Shown in pieces: positions 1 to 8,357 of a stretch of 36,143 nt of DNA. Origin of the DNA: an uncultured Prevotellaceae bacterium. Lineage in GTDB: Bacteria > Bacteroidota > Bacteroidia > Bacteroidales > Bacteroidaceae. Position 1 is the stretch's first letter. Every line of letters starts with the position of its first letter. The stretch lies in contig ONYA01000031.1 in the NCBI GenBank assembly GCA_900321965.1, positions 1 to 36,143 on the forward strand, in the 5' to 3' direction. The notes beneath the pieces are model-generated. The model was not told where the DNA came from. It saw nothing but the letters and a program-made list of their open reading frames with translations, and ran no database searches. The position numbers and the translations under genes are program-made.

Positions 1-390
1 CTCCAATTGTCTGTCAATGGCTTGCAGGTCTGTCTCGTCTTCTATAGGCAGTAGGTTCTTCACCCGTTCGTGCAGTTGCATTTGCCGTATTCTGTTCAGG
101 CAGGCATTGCGTACGGCAATAAGGAGATAGGAATCGTTCTTGGGCGGAATGCGTGCCACACTCAGACCTTCAGGTCGGAGAATGTCGCTGTCGGCAATCC
201 GCAGGAAGATGTCCTGTACTACGTCCTCAGCCCCGCCGTCATCGCCCAACAAGACTCTGGCCAGATGAATCATCTCGCTGTAGTTCCGGCGGAAAAGCTG
301 TTCGATAAATTGCTCACGCTCAGCCGACTTCAAGCGAGCTTGGTCGTCATTCGCTAAATCGCAATTTTCAAGTATTCTCTTATCAAGCAT
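1..390 (-). CDS. ECF-type RNA polymerase sigma-70 factor (3' end outside window)
   Basis: The frame reads 130 codons from the ATG at 390-388 to the window edge, so the C-terminal part (most of sigma region 4) is missing. A sigma region 2 signature is visible at roughly residues 34-68: RRNYSEMIHLARVLLG, then GAEDVVQDIFLRI. This is the helix pair that contacts core polymerase and the -10 element in extracytoplasmic-function sigma factors. A later segment, SYLLIAVRNACLNRIRQ, fits the end of region 2 and the linker. Bacteroidota carry many such factors, often paired with FecR-type anti-sigma factors or SusC/D loci; the partner would lie to the left of this window. A promoter-like element sits at 530-537, about 140 bases upstream. 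The family is clear; the regulon cannot be told from the sequence. Confidence 0.88.
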   Translation of the reverse strand, partial: MLDKRILENCDLANDDQARLKSAEREQFIEQLFRRNYSEMIHLARVLLGDDGGAEDVVQDIFLRIADSDILRPEGLSVARIPPKNDSYLLIAVRNACLNRIRQMQLHERVKNLLPIEDETDLQAIDRQLE

Positions 391-529
391 ATCAGTCTTT
401 CAAATCATTGCACCCCGTTTTAGGGCACTTCTATATATAAGACACTTCAGACCCCTCGTTTTTTTACGGAAACACCAACTTTTTTCATTTTTCTTTCAAT
501 TTTCTTTGTCTAAACACGATTTCACGCTG

Positions 530-537
530 CAAAGATA
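530..537 (-). promoter_or_regulatory. Bacteroidetes-type -7 element for the sigma factor gene
   Basis: Read on the minus strand this is TATCTTTG followed by CAGCG, a perfect TAnnTTTG match. It would start a transcript with a leader of about 130 bases before the sigma factor ATG. I see no good -33 TTTG at the expected distance. Confidence 0.55.
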
Positions 538-651
538 CTCATTTCTATCCTATTTATTATAGTAGGTAGAAAACGAAAATGTTACATGTTCTTGCGTCCT
601 TTCAGTAACAAGCGATTTTCAATCGAGCGCATGTTTATCAGTTTTGTTTGG

Positions 652-659
652 CAAAGGTA
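652..659 (-). promoter_or_regulatory. Second upstream -7 element (TACCTTTG)
   Basis: Minus-strand TACCTTTG immediately followed by CC, a full match to the Bacteroidetes -7 consensus. It lies about 20 bases beyond the terminator hairpin of the upstream operon. It would give a leader of about 255 bases for the sigma factor gene. Confidence 0.5.
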
Positions 660-670
660 CGGAAAACGGC

Positions 671-713
671 ACAAAAAGCCCTCAAGCAAAGCCCGAAAAT
701 AGGGTGCTGAGGG
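671..713 (-). terminator. Intrinsic terminator of the 746-8332 operon
   Basis: On the minus strand CCCTCAGCA (713-705) pairs with TGCTTGAGGG (688-679), with one bulged base and an inner CCC/GGG pairing. It is followed by CTTTTTG. It lies 33-75 bases past the last open frame of the operon. Confidence 0.65.
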
Positions 714-745
714 TGAAAGTCTTAAACTACTTAAAGAAAGTGGCG

Positions 746-1024
746 CTATTTTTCCGCTTCGGTCTCTTTGATCTTTGCTAACAGTTCCTCGCGCTTCGTC
801 TCGTTGGTGCCGTGGACGGCATGGCGGACAATACCCTTCTTGTCGACGACGATTGTGAGGGGGAAGCCCTCATAGCCAATCCACGCCATCATGTCCTTGG
901 CCTCGACGAGGTGCGTCCATGTGAAATGGTGCTTGTCGGTAATACGCTTGGCCGTCTCGACATCGTGGTAGGTGGCCGAGAAGAACATTACGCCAGCAAT
1001 ATCATCTTTTGGATACCGGTATGG
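746..1024 (-). pseudogene. C-terminal remnant of a thioredoxin-like (TlpA/redoxin family) protein
   Basis: An open frame encodes about 92 residues, of which the last 80 follow an ATG at 988. The sequence has the look of the second half of a thioredoxin fold: DDIAGVMFFSAT is a beta strand, FPLTIVVDKKGIVRHAVHG is the cis-proline strand followed by the 'DkkG.v' hairpin, and a charged C-terminal helix ends the protein. The frame continues 12 codons upstream of the ATG with plausible family sequence and then meets TAG at 1027-1025. The N-terminal half, with signal peptide and CxxC active site, is therefore missing. It lies just after the endonuclease gene at the 3' end of the operon. I infer a 5'-truncated gene; an alternative is a short functional protein started at 988. 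Confidence 0.6.
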
Positions 1025-1036
1025 CTAAAACTTGGA

Positions 1037-2176
1037 TTATTTATACGCTTGAATAACTTTGCGAATCCGGCCTTCTTTTGTTTTTTTGATACGAAGCCCT
1101 TTCTTTAAAGAAGAGTGCTGACGCCCACTGACATCATAGATTATTTCCTCTTGTTCAGCCATCGGGTGAACGATAGAAGAAGGTGGCGTATCAACGAACT
1201 TAAACAATGCAGAGACAGGGAAATGGTCACCTAATGGTGTACCGTCATCACCGACATAGTCGCTATTCTCCAACTTATACGAGAGTTGCTCTAATCGCTG
1301 ACCGGAAGTAGGAAGGATATAGAGAATCTTATCGAATGTCTCACCCATAGCAAAAGCAGCAAAACGATCCTGACCAGTATATGGAGGGAAAACGCCCTGA
1401 CGGCTATCCTCGACCCAGGCATCATACACTCTATGATGGCCTGTCGCATTGACAGGGTCGATGAAGAGCATTTGGATTTCATCGCGCGAATAAAGACTAT
1501 TCATATCCCCAATCAAAAGAATAGGACGCTCGTCGAGACGTTCCAACACATATGCACACAACTGACGCCACTGACTTCTGCGGGCATCACGGTCACCACC
1601 ATCATCACCGTTGGCTTCATCATGAGATGTACTGGCATCCATATGCATATTGTAAACCACGATACGCTGCCCTCCAGCAAGTGTCATCTCACACCGTCGG
1701 AACCCCTTCGTCACCATATCATCCCAACAATTACTGGTACGCCCATAACTGTCATACCAAGCTACTGCTTCCTCATGTTCCAAAGTGTGCTCTTTCCGCC
1801 AAAAAACACGCAAGCCATCGGTCTCAAATTTAGTATTCCAAATCAACCAGCTAAGCCCGCTAAAACTGATGTCACCTTGCCACATTCCACAGTCATATTC
1901 CGCATCGAGGAAGGAATGTAACTCCCAATCATAATTGAAGTCTTCCTGTACACCTATGATGTCGTACCCCTTATCACAGAGATAGCGGCTAATGGCATTT
2001 GTTCCTGATGTTCCGGGACCATTTGGATTAGACTCTATAAAGAGGATTTTCGAAGGCAGACCGTCAACATTAAGTGTTGCTATGGAAAACACATCATTGC
2101 TCCCCCATACGTTGAATGAGCCACATAATATGATCGCAAACAGGAATAAATAAACTAAAAGTCTCTTTCTGCTCAT
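1037..2176 (-). CDS. Secreted endonuclease/exonuclease/phosphatase-family protein, sphingomyelinase-like, with T9SS-type tail
   Basis: 379 residues. An N-terminal signal peptide (MSRKRLLVYLFLFAIILCG) is followed by an EEP fold. The expected metal and catalytic motifs are present in order: ATLNVDG near residue 33, GVQED (metal-binding Glu), YNMHMDAS (catalytic His), LIGDMNS (Asp/Asn pair), and LGDHFPVSA (general-base His). The arrangement resembles bacterial neutral sphingomyelinases and related phosphodiesterases rather than DNases, but the substrate is a guess. The C-terminus, IYDVSGRQHSSLKKGLRI and on to KVIQAYK, matches the sorting-type tail of other secreted Prevotella proteins, so export through T9SS to the surface is likely. 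It starts 15 bases after a second EEP gene, so the two are probably co-transcribed tandem enzymes. Confidence 0.8.
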   Translation of the reverse strand: MSRKRLLVYLFLFAIILCGSFNVWGSNDVFSIATLNVDGLPSKILFIESNPNGPGTSGTNAISRYLCDKGYDIIGVQEDFNYDWELHSFLDAEYDCGMWQGDISFSGLSWLIWNTKFETDGLRVFWRKEHTLEHEEAVAWYDSYGRTSNCWDDMVTKGFRRCEMTLAGGQRIVVYNMHMDASTSHDEANGDDGGDRDARRSQWRQLCAYVLERLDERPILLIGDMNSLYSRDEIQMLFIDPVNATGHHRVYDAWVEDSRQGVFPPYTGQDRFAAFAMGETFDKILYILPTSGQRLEQLSYKLENSDYVGDDGTPLGDHFPVSALFKFVDTPPSSIVHPMAEQEEIIYDVSGRQHSSLKKGLRIKKTKEGRIRKVIQAYK

Positions 2177-2191
2177 GATGTATTTCTTTGA

Positions 2192-3214
2192 TTATAGTCT
2201 GAAACGAGCCACTAATGGCAGGTGATCGCTGTAACCTGGTTGATAGCGCATACCGTTATAGGTACGACGAGGATGGTAGCCCCCATAGTTTTCCTCTGCT
2301 TCCAGCAAGAACTGAGGGGCATGGATATAGACACTGTCAACCGCAATATGCATAGAACGCGACCCAAGGATATGATCAATGCTTTCCCACTTGCCTTTAT
2401 AGCGATATGTACCTTTGACACCATTCATGCCACAGGCATCTTTCGTAAGGTTCCTCAGTCGGTGCTGTTGACAGATGCTTTGCATGACTTTTCCATCAGC
2501 ATCTTCGTTAAAATCACCAGCTACCAGTATGCGGGCATCGGAAGAAACAGCATAAACAGAATCTACGGCATCACACAATCGGCTGGCAACAGCCTCACGA
2601 AACGGACGGCTATATCGCTCACCACCATAGCGGCTTGGAGCGTGAACGACAAAGACGTGAAGTGTATCTCCACAAACCAATTGACCTGCTACATAAAGGA
2701 TGTCTCGCGTAGGTCTCATTCCTTTGACAGGCTCTATAGTGATACTATGGTGGCGGATAGGCATAAAAGTGTAATGACTGTATAACAGGGCAACATCAAC
2801 ACCACGACGGTCGGGCGACGAAGTCATCATGTAGCCATAGTTGGCATTACGCAACAACGACCTCTCTGTCAGGTCATGCATAACGGTATCATTCTCCACC
2901 TCACACAATGCTATCAAATCAGGTATTCCGTCATCACGGGTAGACAACAACTCCTGAGCAATGTTATTCAGTTTGCGCCAATAGCGACGCTTCGTCCAAC
3001 GGCGTGTGGCTTCGGGCAGATATTCCGTGTCATCCTTCCCATCATCGTGGCGGTAGTCGAAAAGGTTCTCGCAGTTCAATTCGACTAACGTCAACGTCTG
3101 CGCAGCAGACGAACGAGGAATGAGAAATGAGAAATGAGAAATGATGATTACCATGCAAGTCCTTCCAGCCGACCCTATCACCCGCCGCCACAAACCGCCT
3201 ATAGAAGTAATCAT
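2192..3214 (-). CDS. Secreted endonuclease/exonuclease/phosphatase-family protein
   Basis: 340 residues, EEP superfamily. Visible motifs are VELNCENLFD at the start of the fold, ALCEVEND (metal Glu), FVVHAPSR (catalytic His region), LVAGDFNEDADG (Asp/Asn pair) and YSDHLPLVARF (terminal Asp-His). This looks like the Bacteroidota EEP proteins annotated as endonuclease or metal-dependent hydrolase; no sorting tail is seen. The N-terminus is odd. Residues 26-36, the hydrophobic core of the putative signal peptide (SHFSFLIPRSS), are encoded by a GAGAAATGAGAAATG repeat, and the first ATG sits at the edge of a second AT-rich repeat. Starts at residue 1 or at Met21 (3154) are both possible. It follows nhaC by 5 bases and precedes the other EEP gene by 15. 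Confidence 0.8.
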   Translation of the reverse strand: MITSIGGLWRRVIGSAGRTCMVIIISHFSFLIPRSSAAQTLTLVELNCENLFDYRHDDGKDDTEYLPEATRRWTKRRYWRKLNNIAQELLSTRDDGIPDLIALCEVENDTVMHDLTERSLLRNANYGYMMTSSPDRRGVDVALLYSHYTFMPIRHHSITIEPVKGMRPTRDILYVAGQLVCGDTLHVFVVHAPSRYGGERYSRPFREAVASRLCDAVDSVYAVSSDARILVAGDFNEDADGKVMQSICQQHRLRNLTKDACGMNGVKGTYRYKGKWESIDHILGSRSMHIAVDSVYIHAPQFLLEAEENYGGYHPRRTYNGMRYQPGYSDHLPLVARFRL

Positions 3215-3243
3215 AATTTCTAATTCCTAATTTCTAATTTCTT
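3117..3243. repeat. AT-rich GAGAAATG / TTTCTAATT repeat pair across a gene junction
   Basis: Positions 3117-3147 hold three head-to-tail copies of a GAGAAATGA unit. Positions 3213-3243 hold TTTCTAATTCC-type units of opposite polarity. Together they form a loose inverted pair around 65 bases of ordinary sequence. The left block codes the signal-peptide core of the EEP protein; the right block codes the last residues and stop codon of the NhaC protein (LEIRN). Confidence 0.6.
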
Positions 3244-4635
3244 GATTTTCCAACCTGTAGCAGCTACAACGATACTGGTTACAGGCGACAACAGATTGAA
3301 GAAACAGTAGGGCAGATAGGTTAGCGTAGCCACGCCGAGGACGGTGCTCTGCGTCAGTCCACAGGTGTTCCACGGCACGAGCACGGACGTCACCGTGGCG
3401 CTATCCTCGCACGACCGGCTCAGCAGTCGCTGTTCATAGCCGCGCTCCTGGAACGTATCCTTGAACATAGAACTGGACAGCATGATTGACAGGTACTGGT
3501 CGGCCAGAACAATATTACACGTGACACCAAAGCCCACCGTCGAGGCAATAAGCGACGCCGTACCGCGAGCAAAGCGCAATACGAGGTGCATCAGGTCGCG
3601 CAGCTGTCCCGTTGCCGTCAGGGCGGCACCAAACGTCTGGGCACAGATGATGAGCCAGATGGTAGGCATCATTCCCGCCATACCGCTCGTATGAACCAGT
3701 TCGTCAAGCATCGGCACGCCTGTCGCTATGGCTGTAGCACCATAGCACACCTGCATCATACCCTTATACGAGGACAACAGGGCACCACCCGCATCACCGG
3801 CTATCTGATGGACAAGGTGCGACTGTACCGTCAAAGCCACGAAGACAGCCAGCAGAATAGAGAAGAAGAGCACCACCATCGACGGCCACCGGCGGGCAAT
3901 CATGATACCTGTCAACACGGGCACCAACAGGAGCCACGGCGAAATGACGAAGGTGTGCTGCAGACCTTCCATAAACTCACCGACGGTACCCTGTCCCTCG
4001 ACGGTCATCGTCAGACCGGCCACCAAGAAGATGGTCAGCGACAGGCAGAACGTAGGCACCGTGGTGTACATCATATAGCGGATATGGGTAAAAAGTGGTA
4101 CGCCCGAGACGCTGGAGGCCAGCACTGTCGTATCGGAGAGCGGCGAGAGCTTGTCGCCGAAGTAAGCGCCGGTGATGATGGAGCCTGCTATCCAACCGTC
4201 GTCGAAGCCGTGAGCCTTGCCGATACCCATCAGCGCCACACCGATGGTGGCGACAGTCGTCCACGACGAGCCAATCATCAGACTGACCAGCGCGCAGAGC
4301 AGGCTGCTGCTGACGAGGAAAATTTCTGGCCGCAGGATCTGCATACCATAATAAATCATCGTCGGCACGATGCCCGACACCATCCACGTACCGCCAATGG
4401 CACCTATCAGCAACAGGATGATGACCGCAGGCGTACAGGTGGCTATCTTTGCCGTGATTTCCCGTTCCAACTCCTCCCACGTCACCCGCTTCGAGAAGTG
4501 GCCGATGAGCACGCTCACGGCAGAGGCCACTAACAGCGACACCTGAGAGGCACCGTCAAGCGTTGCGTTACCGAAGACGGCAACGCAACACGTGATAAGT
4601 GCAATGAGTACTATAAACGGGATAAAGCTTAGCAT
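3220..4635 (-). CDS. nhaC: NhaC-family Na+/H+ antiporter
   Basis: 471 residues from the ATG at 4635-4633. A longer reading frame exists upstream, but its extra 25 residues lie wholly inside the peptide transporter gene and look unlike an N-terminus, whereas MLSFIPFIVLIALITCC starts directly with a membrane helix. The family hallmarks are strong: GGTWMVSGIVPTMIYYG, LMIGSSWTTVATIGVALMGIG, and GAYFGDKLSPLSDTTVLAS. Around ten hydrophobic segments span the inner membrane. The family exchanges Na+ for H+, or malate/lactate for Na+ and H+ in some members. Its ATG overlaps the stop of the POT gene by 7 bases (ATGCTAA), which suggests translational coupling and perhaps a functional pairing with a proton-coupled importer. 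The last five residues come from an AT-rich repeat. Confidence 0.9.
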   Translation of the reverse strand: MLSFIPFIVLIALITCCVAVFGNATLDGASQVSLLVASAVSVLIGHFSKRVTWEELEREITAKIATCTPAVIILLLIGAIGGTWMVSGIVPTMIYYGMQILRPEIFLVSSSLLCALVSLMIGSSWTTVATIGVALMGIGKAHGFDDGWIAGSIITGAYFGDKLSPLSDTTVLASSVSGVPLFTHIRYMMYTTVPTFCLSLTIFLVAGLTMTVEGQGTVGEFMEGLQHTFVISPWLLLVPVLTGIMIARRWPSMVVLFFSILLAVFVALTVQSHLVHQIAGDAGGALLSSYKGMMQVCYGATAIATGVPMLDELVHTSGMAGMMPTIWLIICAQTFGAALTATGQLRDLMHLVLRFARGTASLIASTVGFGVTCNIVLADQYLSIMLSSSMFKDTFQERGYEQRLLSRSCEDSATVTSVLVPWNTCGLTQSTVLGVATLTYLPYCFFNLLSPVTSIVVAATGWKIKKLEIRN

Positions 4636-6158
4636 ACTTTCTCCAGTCGCTTCATGATAGAGAACATGAAGATGGCCGAGACAAGACAGAGGGCGATGAA
4701 GACAGTCCAAACAGCCCAGAGGGGAATGTTACCCCACAGGTAGCCACCCACGCCGACCAGCTTATTGCCGATGGCGGTAGCCACAAACCAACCGCCCATC
4801 ATCAGACCCTTATACTTCGGGGGAGCCACCTTCGAGACGAACGAAATGCCCATCGGCGAGAGCAGCAGCTCAGCAAAGGTCAGAATAAGATAGGTATAGA
4901 TCAGCAACTGCGGCGTCACGTCGGCCATGTGGACAGCCACCTCCTCACCATCGGGACCGACAGTGGTCTGAGGCATCGGCAGACCGAACGAAGCAACAGC
5001 CATCAGGCAGTAAGCCAGACCGGCCACCACCATACCATAGGCAATCTTACGCGGTGCAGAGGGCTCCTTGCCCTTCTTGGCTAACGAGCCGAAGATGGCC
5101 AGGGATACTGGCGTCAGCGCCACCACATAGAAGGGGTTGAACTGCTGGAAGATAGGCGCCGAGACGGCCACTATCTCACCCTTTGTAGCGTCATACTGGA
5201 GGAACAAGAAAGCTAAGGATATCAGGATGAGCGTTGCCGAAGCAGCCTTACCCTTGCCCGTCTTCGACTGGAACAGCGAGAAGAGGGCATAGACAATAAA
5301 GATAATGCAGACAAGGTTCCACACGTTGAAGGCCATACCCTCAACACCTGTAGAGCTCTTAGCTGTAAACTCGTCGGCAAAATATGTCAGCGACAGACCA
5401 TTCTGGTGGAAGGCCATCCAGAAGAAGATGACCACGGCAAAGACGAGACAGAGGGCCACGATACGAGCCTTCGTCTCTTCCTTCGACAGTTCCTCAACTT
5501 CAACCTGAGCGCCAGCCTTCTTCGTTCCGCCCTCCACATGGCGGAAGGTGCCGCGGAAGATGTAGTAGATGGCAATCGACAGAATGAGCGACGCGCAAGC
5601 CACAGCAAAGGCGAAATGGTAAGAGTCGTTCACCGACGAGCCGAGGTTCTGCTGTGCCCACTCCATAATCTTCACGGCAGCCGTCGGAGCAAACAGGGCA
5701 CCGATGTTGATAGCCATGTAGAAGATAGAGAAGCCAGAGTCGCGCTGTCCGGCATACTTCGGGTCGTTGTAGAGGTCGCCCACCATCACCTGGAGGTTAC
5801 CCTTGAACAAGCCCGTACCCAGTCCGATGAGCACCAGGGCAGCAAGCATGACGACCAGCGCCACCGTATCGCCTCCCAAGGGAACGGAGAGCAGCAGGTA
5901 GCCGGCAAACATAATCAGGATACCGATGGTCACCATGCGGCCAAAACCAAAGCGGTCGGCCAGCCAGCCGCCCACGATGGGCAGGAAGTAGACCAGCATC
6001 AAGAAGTCGCTGTAGATCTCGCCCGCCCAGCCGGCGTCGAGTCCGTAGTTAGCACGCAGGAAGAGTGCAAAGACGGCGAGCATCGTGTAGTAACCGAAGC
6101 GCTCACCTGTGTTGGCCAATGCCAACGCATAAAGTCCTTTAGGTTGGTTTTCAAACAT
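4629..6158 (-). CDS. Proton-dependent oligopeptide transporter (POT/PTR2 family, MFS)
   Basis: 509 residues, about 12-14 membrane helices. Diagnostic segments are LANTGERFGYYTMLAVFALF in helix 1, FLPIVGGWLADRFGFGR between helices 2 and 3, GLGTGLFKGNLQVMVGDLY, and SGFSIFYMAINIGALFAP, which matches the PTR2 signature (FYxxINxGS). The helix-1 proton motif, usually ExxERF, reads NxxERF here, so the first acidic residue is missing. It imports di- or tripeptides driven by the proton gradient. It begins 3 bases after a PorT-like barrel gene and overlaps nhaC by 7 bases, so it belongs to the same transcript. Confidence 0.9.
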   Translation of the reverse strand: MFENQPKGLYALALANTGERFGYYTMLAVFALFLRANYGLDAGWAGEIYSDFLMLVYFLPIVGGWLADRFGFGRMVTIGILIMFAGYLLLSVPLGGDTVALVVMLAALVLIGLGTGLFKGNLQVMVGDLYNDPKYAGQRDSGFSIFYMAINIGALFAPTAAVKIMEWAQQNLGSSVNDSYHFAFAVACASLILSIAIYYIFRGTFRHVEGGTKKAGAQVEVEELSKEETKARIVALCLVFAVVIFFWMAFHQNGLSLTYFADEFTAKSSTGVEGMAFNVWNLVCIIFIVYALFSLFQSKTGKGKAASATLILISLAFLFLQYDATKGEIVAVSAPIFQQFNPFYVVALTPVSLAIFGSLAKKGKEPSAPRKIAYGMVVAGLAYCLMAVASFGLPMPQTTVGPDGEEVAVHMADVTPQLLIYTYLILTFAELLLSPMGISFVSKVAPPKYKGLMMGGWFVATAIGNKLVGVGGYLWGNIPLWAVWTVFIALCLVSAIFMFSIMKRLEKVC

Positions 6159-6161
6159 AAC

Positions 6162-6947
6162 TTATTTAATTTTAGGGTTTTTGCTTTGAATGACATCCAA
6201 CAGATAGGCGGCCTTAATATAGATGCCCTGATAGTTGGACTTGGCGAAATAGTCGCGCTTGGTGTTGCCGTAGATATTCCCCAGACCGAAGTAATAACGC
6301 CCCTCTACCAAGAAATGTCCTACGTGGCGCAACGACAGTTCCACACCCAAACCGGCAGCGATACCATAGTCTAACTTGTTCTCGATAGGCATGTGGTACA
6401 TATTCGAGAAGTGTACTGTTCCGATATCTGGTCCTGAGATGTGCGACACACGGTCAGTCGTGTTGGGATGATCCAAGTCGAAATTAGCCTCTGTCTTCTC
6501 ATTGAGATAGTAGCCTAACTGCGGACCTATCTGGAAGTATGCCTGCAATCCCTGGCGCTCACGTCCCCATCCTAAACGTGCAAAAAAAGGAACCTGTATA
6601 TAGTTGACAACACGCGAGTACTCCTCAGCCAAACCTGTCTGTGCGTTGATGACTGGCTGATCGTTAACATCCCAAATGCGCTCCTTCCAACCCATTTGCG
6701 TATAGTTGACCTCAGCCACGAGCGAGCAGATGCTCTTAAAATACTTCTCGCCATTATAGCGGAGAGTGATGCCGAATGTCTTGCCTAACAGCTGGTTCTG
6801 AGGAATCTCCGGCGTAAAGGCGACGGTACTCATCGATACGCCGCCATTGATGCCAACGGCAAACTCATTGCGATACTCACCTATCTGTGCTGTTATACTG
6901 AGTTCACAGAAAAGCCCCGCTAATAATAAGAGGAATCTATGTCTCAT
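6162..6947 (-). CDS. PorT-family outer-membrane beta-barrel protein
   Basis: 261 residues with a signal peptide (MRHRFLLLLAGLFCELSITAQ). Alternating amphipathic strands follow: NEFAVGINGGVSMSTVAF, SLVAEVNYTQMGWKER, VVNYIQVPFFARLGWG, AYFQIGPQLGYYLN, YGIAAGLGVELSL and HFLVEGRYYFGLGNIY. The phrase 'Y.qvP.f.r..' followed by 'GPq.gy.l' is typical of the PorT/OMP_b-brl_2 family, whose founding member is needed for type IX secretion in Porphyromonas. Most paralogues, probably including this one, have no assigned role. It lies 2 bases after the LysM protein gene and 3 before the peptide transporter gene. Confidence 0.8.
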   Translation of the reverse strand: MRHRFLLLLAGLFCELSITAQIGEYRNEFAVGINGGVSMSTVAFTPEIPQNQLLGKTFGITLRYNGEKYFKSICSLVAEVNYTQMGWKERIWDVNDQPVINAQTGLAEEYSRVVNYIQVPFFARLGWGRERQGLQAYFQIGPQLGYYLNEKTEANFDLDHPNTTDRVSHISGPDIGTVHFSNMYHMPIENKLDYGIAAGLGVELSLRHVGHFLVEGRYYFGLGNIYGNTKRDYFAKSNYQGIYIKAAYLLDVIQSKNPKIK

Positions 6948-6949
6948 AC

Positions 6950-8332
6950 TCAGAAATTAACAATTTCCATACGATGTTCCGGCATATAATGCACAAACAC
7001 CATTGTCTTATTCTGCATTCCACCATTACCCACGCGCTCAAACCTCAGCGGTGTCTGAATGGGATCATACCCCAACAGACCCGGTGCTCCAGTGAAGTCA
7101 TTACCAAAACGGTAGAAGCCCTGCAGGAAGAACATGGCGTGATCGAAGCCTGTAATGGCAAAACGGGGCAACGACTGCATCATGTCCTGATGGAAATTGG
7201 CACGATACTTCTGCTGGAAGCGGAGCGTATTCGACGTCAGCGGTGTATAGTGGAATGTGGATGGTATATAGGCATTGAACTTATAGAAATTATCCAACTG
7301 ATACTTAGTGTACATTAACCACTCAGTATAGCCGAGCAGAGTAATCTTCAGGCCGGAGTATGTCGCCGTCATACCGTTCAGCTTAGCCATAGCCACGTTC
7401 AGTTCCGGCGAACGTCCCGTATTCAGGATCACGATGTTGGGCATAGTCTTGCTGAAAGCTCTGGCAAAATTAGCCTCTGACGATTTCAGGTTGGTCAGTC
7501 CGTATTCCATGCCTCTGGCATCGAGTTTCCGGCGCAGTCCGAAGGTAAAACTGCCCTTCGTACTTGTGGAGTCGTTGCAGTCGATAAAGACGGGATGGTA
7601 ATTAGCAAACCGCTTCATGAACTGCTCTATCATCGCTTCATTAACGGCGCTAGGTGCCTGATAAACCTGGAAAATGTTACGATTCGTCTGCAACTGCGGC
7701 GCATTGATAGAGAAAGGTATGACGAGACGAATGTCATTCTCTGTGGCAAAGTCCGATAGTTGTGCCATCTGCTTCGAGTAAAGAGGCCCCACGATGAGGT
7801 CGCACTCACGGGCTGCCTTCTCACGCAATATCGGAGTAATGGGTTCGCTATCAGGTGTGTTCCAGGCATGTACGTCTACGGAGATGCCCATCTTCTTCAA
7901 ACTATCGCAAGCCATTAATATGCCACGATAGTACTCTACCATACGCCGTCCGTCGCCATTAATGTCGTGCAAAGGCAGCATCACGCCCAGCCTGATAGGA
8001 TCGCCCTTGCCACGCGACTTGGCAGCAACAGTCTTTGACTGAGCTGGCGTACTGACAGGTGCCGCAGCCGGCTCAGCTGAACTTGTCTGCGATTTAGGAT
8101 AGGGAATGGCGATATAGCTGTCCTTCTTCAGTTCGTAGCCAGGCGTATTCATCTCCGGATTGGCATCGACCAGATCCTGAATCGTAATACCATATTGGCG
8201 GGCAATGCCGAAGATGGTTTCCTTCTTTTTCACCTTGTGAATCTCACGATACTTCTGCGTCTGACAGAAAGCCGTTTCTGTAGAGAAAGCCATCAAAAAG
8301 CCCAATAAAACACACTTAAATATACGTTTCAT
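6950..8332 (-). CDS. LysM-domain periplasmic protein with type 1 periplasmic-binding-protein fold
   Basis: 460 residues. Residues 1-23 are a signal peptide ending AFC-Q. A LysM domain lies at about 29-78: YREIHKVKKKETIFGIARQY then GITIQDLVDANPEM and YIAIPYP. An Ala/Ser/Pro linker (80-110) leads to a leucine/amino-acid-binding-protein-like domain from 112 (IRLGVMLPLHDINGDGRRM, later DLIVGPLYSKQMAQLSDFA). The combination resembles the LysM plus Peripla_BP proteins of Bacteroidota and, functionally, LpoA-like cell-wall synthesis activators, but a role in peptidoglycan binding or sensing is inference. It is the first gene of the minus-strand operon, with a good promoter 26 bases upstream of the ATG. 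Confidence 0.82.
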   Translation of the reverse strand: MKRIFKCVLLGFLMAFSTETAFCQTQKYREIHKVKKKETIFGIARQYGITIQDLVDANPEMNTPGYELKKDSYIAIPYPKSQTSSAEPAAAPVSTPAQSKTVAAKSRGKGDPIRLGVMLPLHDINGDGRRMVEYYRGILMACDSLKKMGISVDVHAWNTPDSEPITPILREKAARECDLIVGPLYSKQMAQLSDFATENDIRLVIPFSINAPQLQTNRNIFQVYQAPSAVNEAMIEQFMKRFANYHPVFIDCNDSTSTKGSFTFGLRRKLDARGMEYGLTNLKSSEANFARAFSKTMPNIVILNTGRSPELNVAMAKLNGMTATYSGLKITLLGYTEWLMYTKYQLDNFYKFNAYIPSTFHYTPLTSNTLRFQQKYRANFHQDMMQSLPRFAITGFDHAMFFLQGFYRFGNDFTGAPGLLGYDPIQTPLRFERVGNGGMQNKTMVFVHYMPEHRMEIVNF

Positions 8333-8357
8333 TTGTCAATTTTCTGTTTTAACGCTG

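Larger units (their letters stand above)
391..745. other. Intergenic region between sigma factor gene and the preceding operon
   Basis: About 355 bases without a convincing gene. From left to right it holds an AT-rich leader for the sigma factor gene, a -7 element at 530-537, a second minus-strand TACCTTTG at 652-659, and the operon terminator at 679-713. The two -7 elements could be tandem promoters of the sigma factor gene. The one at 652 lies directly after the terminator, as expected for a fresh start of transcription. Confidence 0.6.

Noticed and set aside
3586-4533. Open frame of 315 codons on the plus strand opposite nhaC
   Set aside because: Antisense shadow of a GC-rich membrane-protein gene; the product is His/Arg/Gln-rich with no fold and no promoter.
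4636-4710. Longer N-terminus for the NhaC protein
   Set aside because: The extra residues come from the POT gene in another frame and precede a clean membrane-helix start.
5406-6374. Open frame of 322 codons on the plus strand opposite the POT gene
   Set aside because: Antisense shadow running across two real genes; composition unlike a protein.
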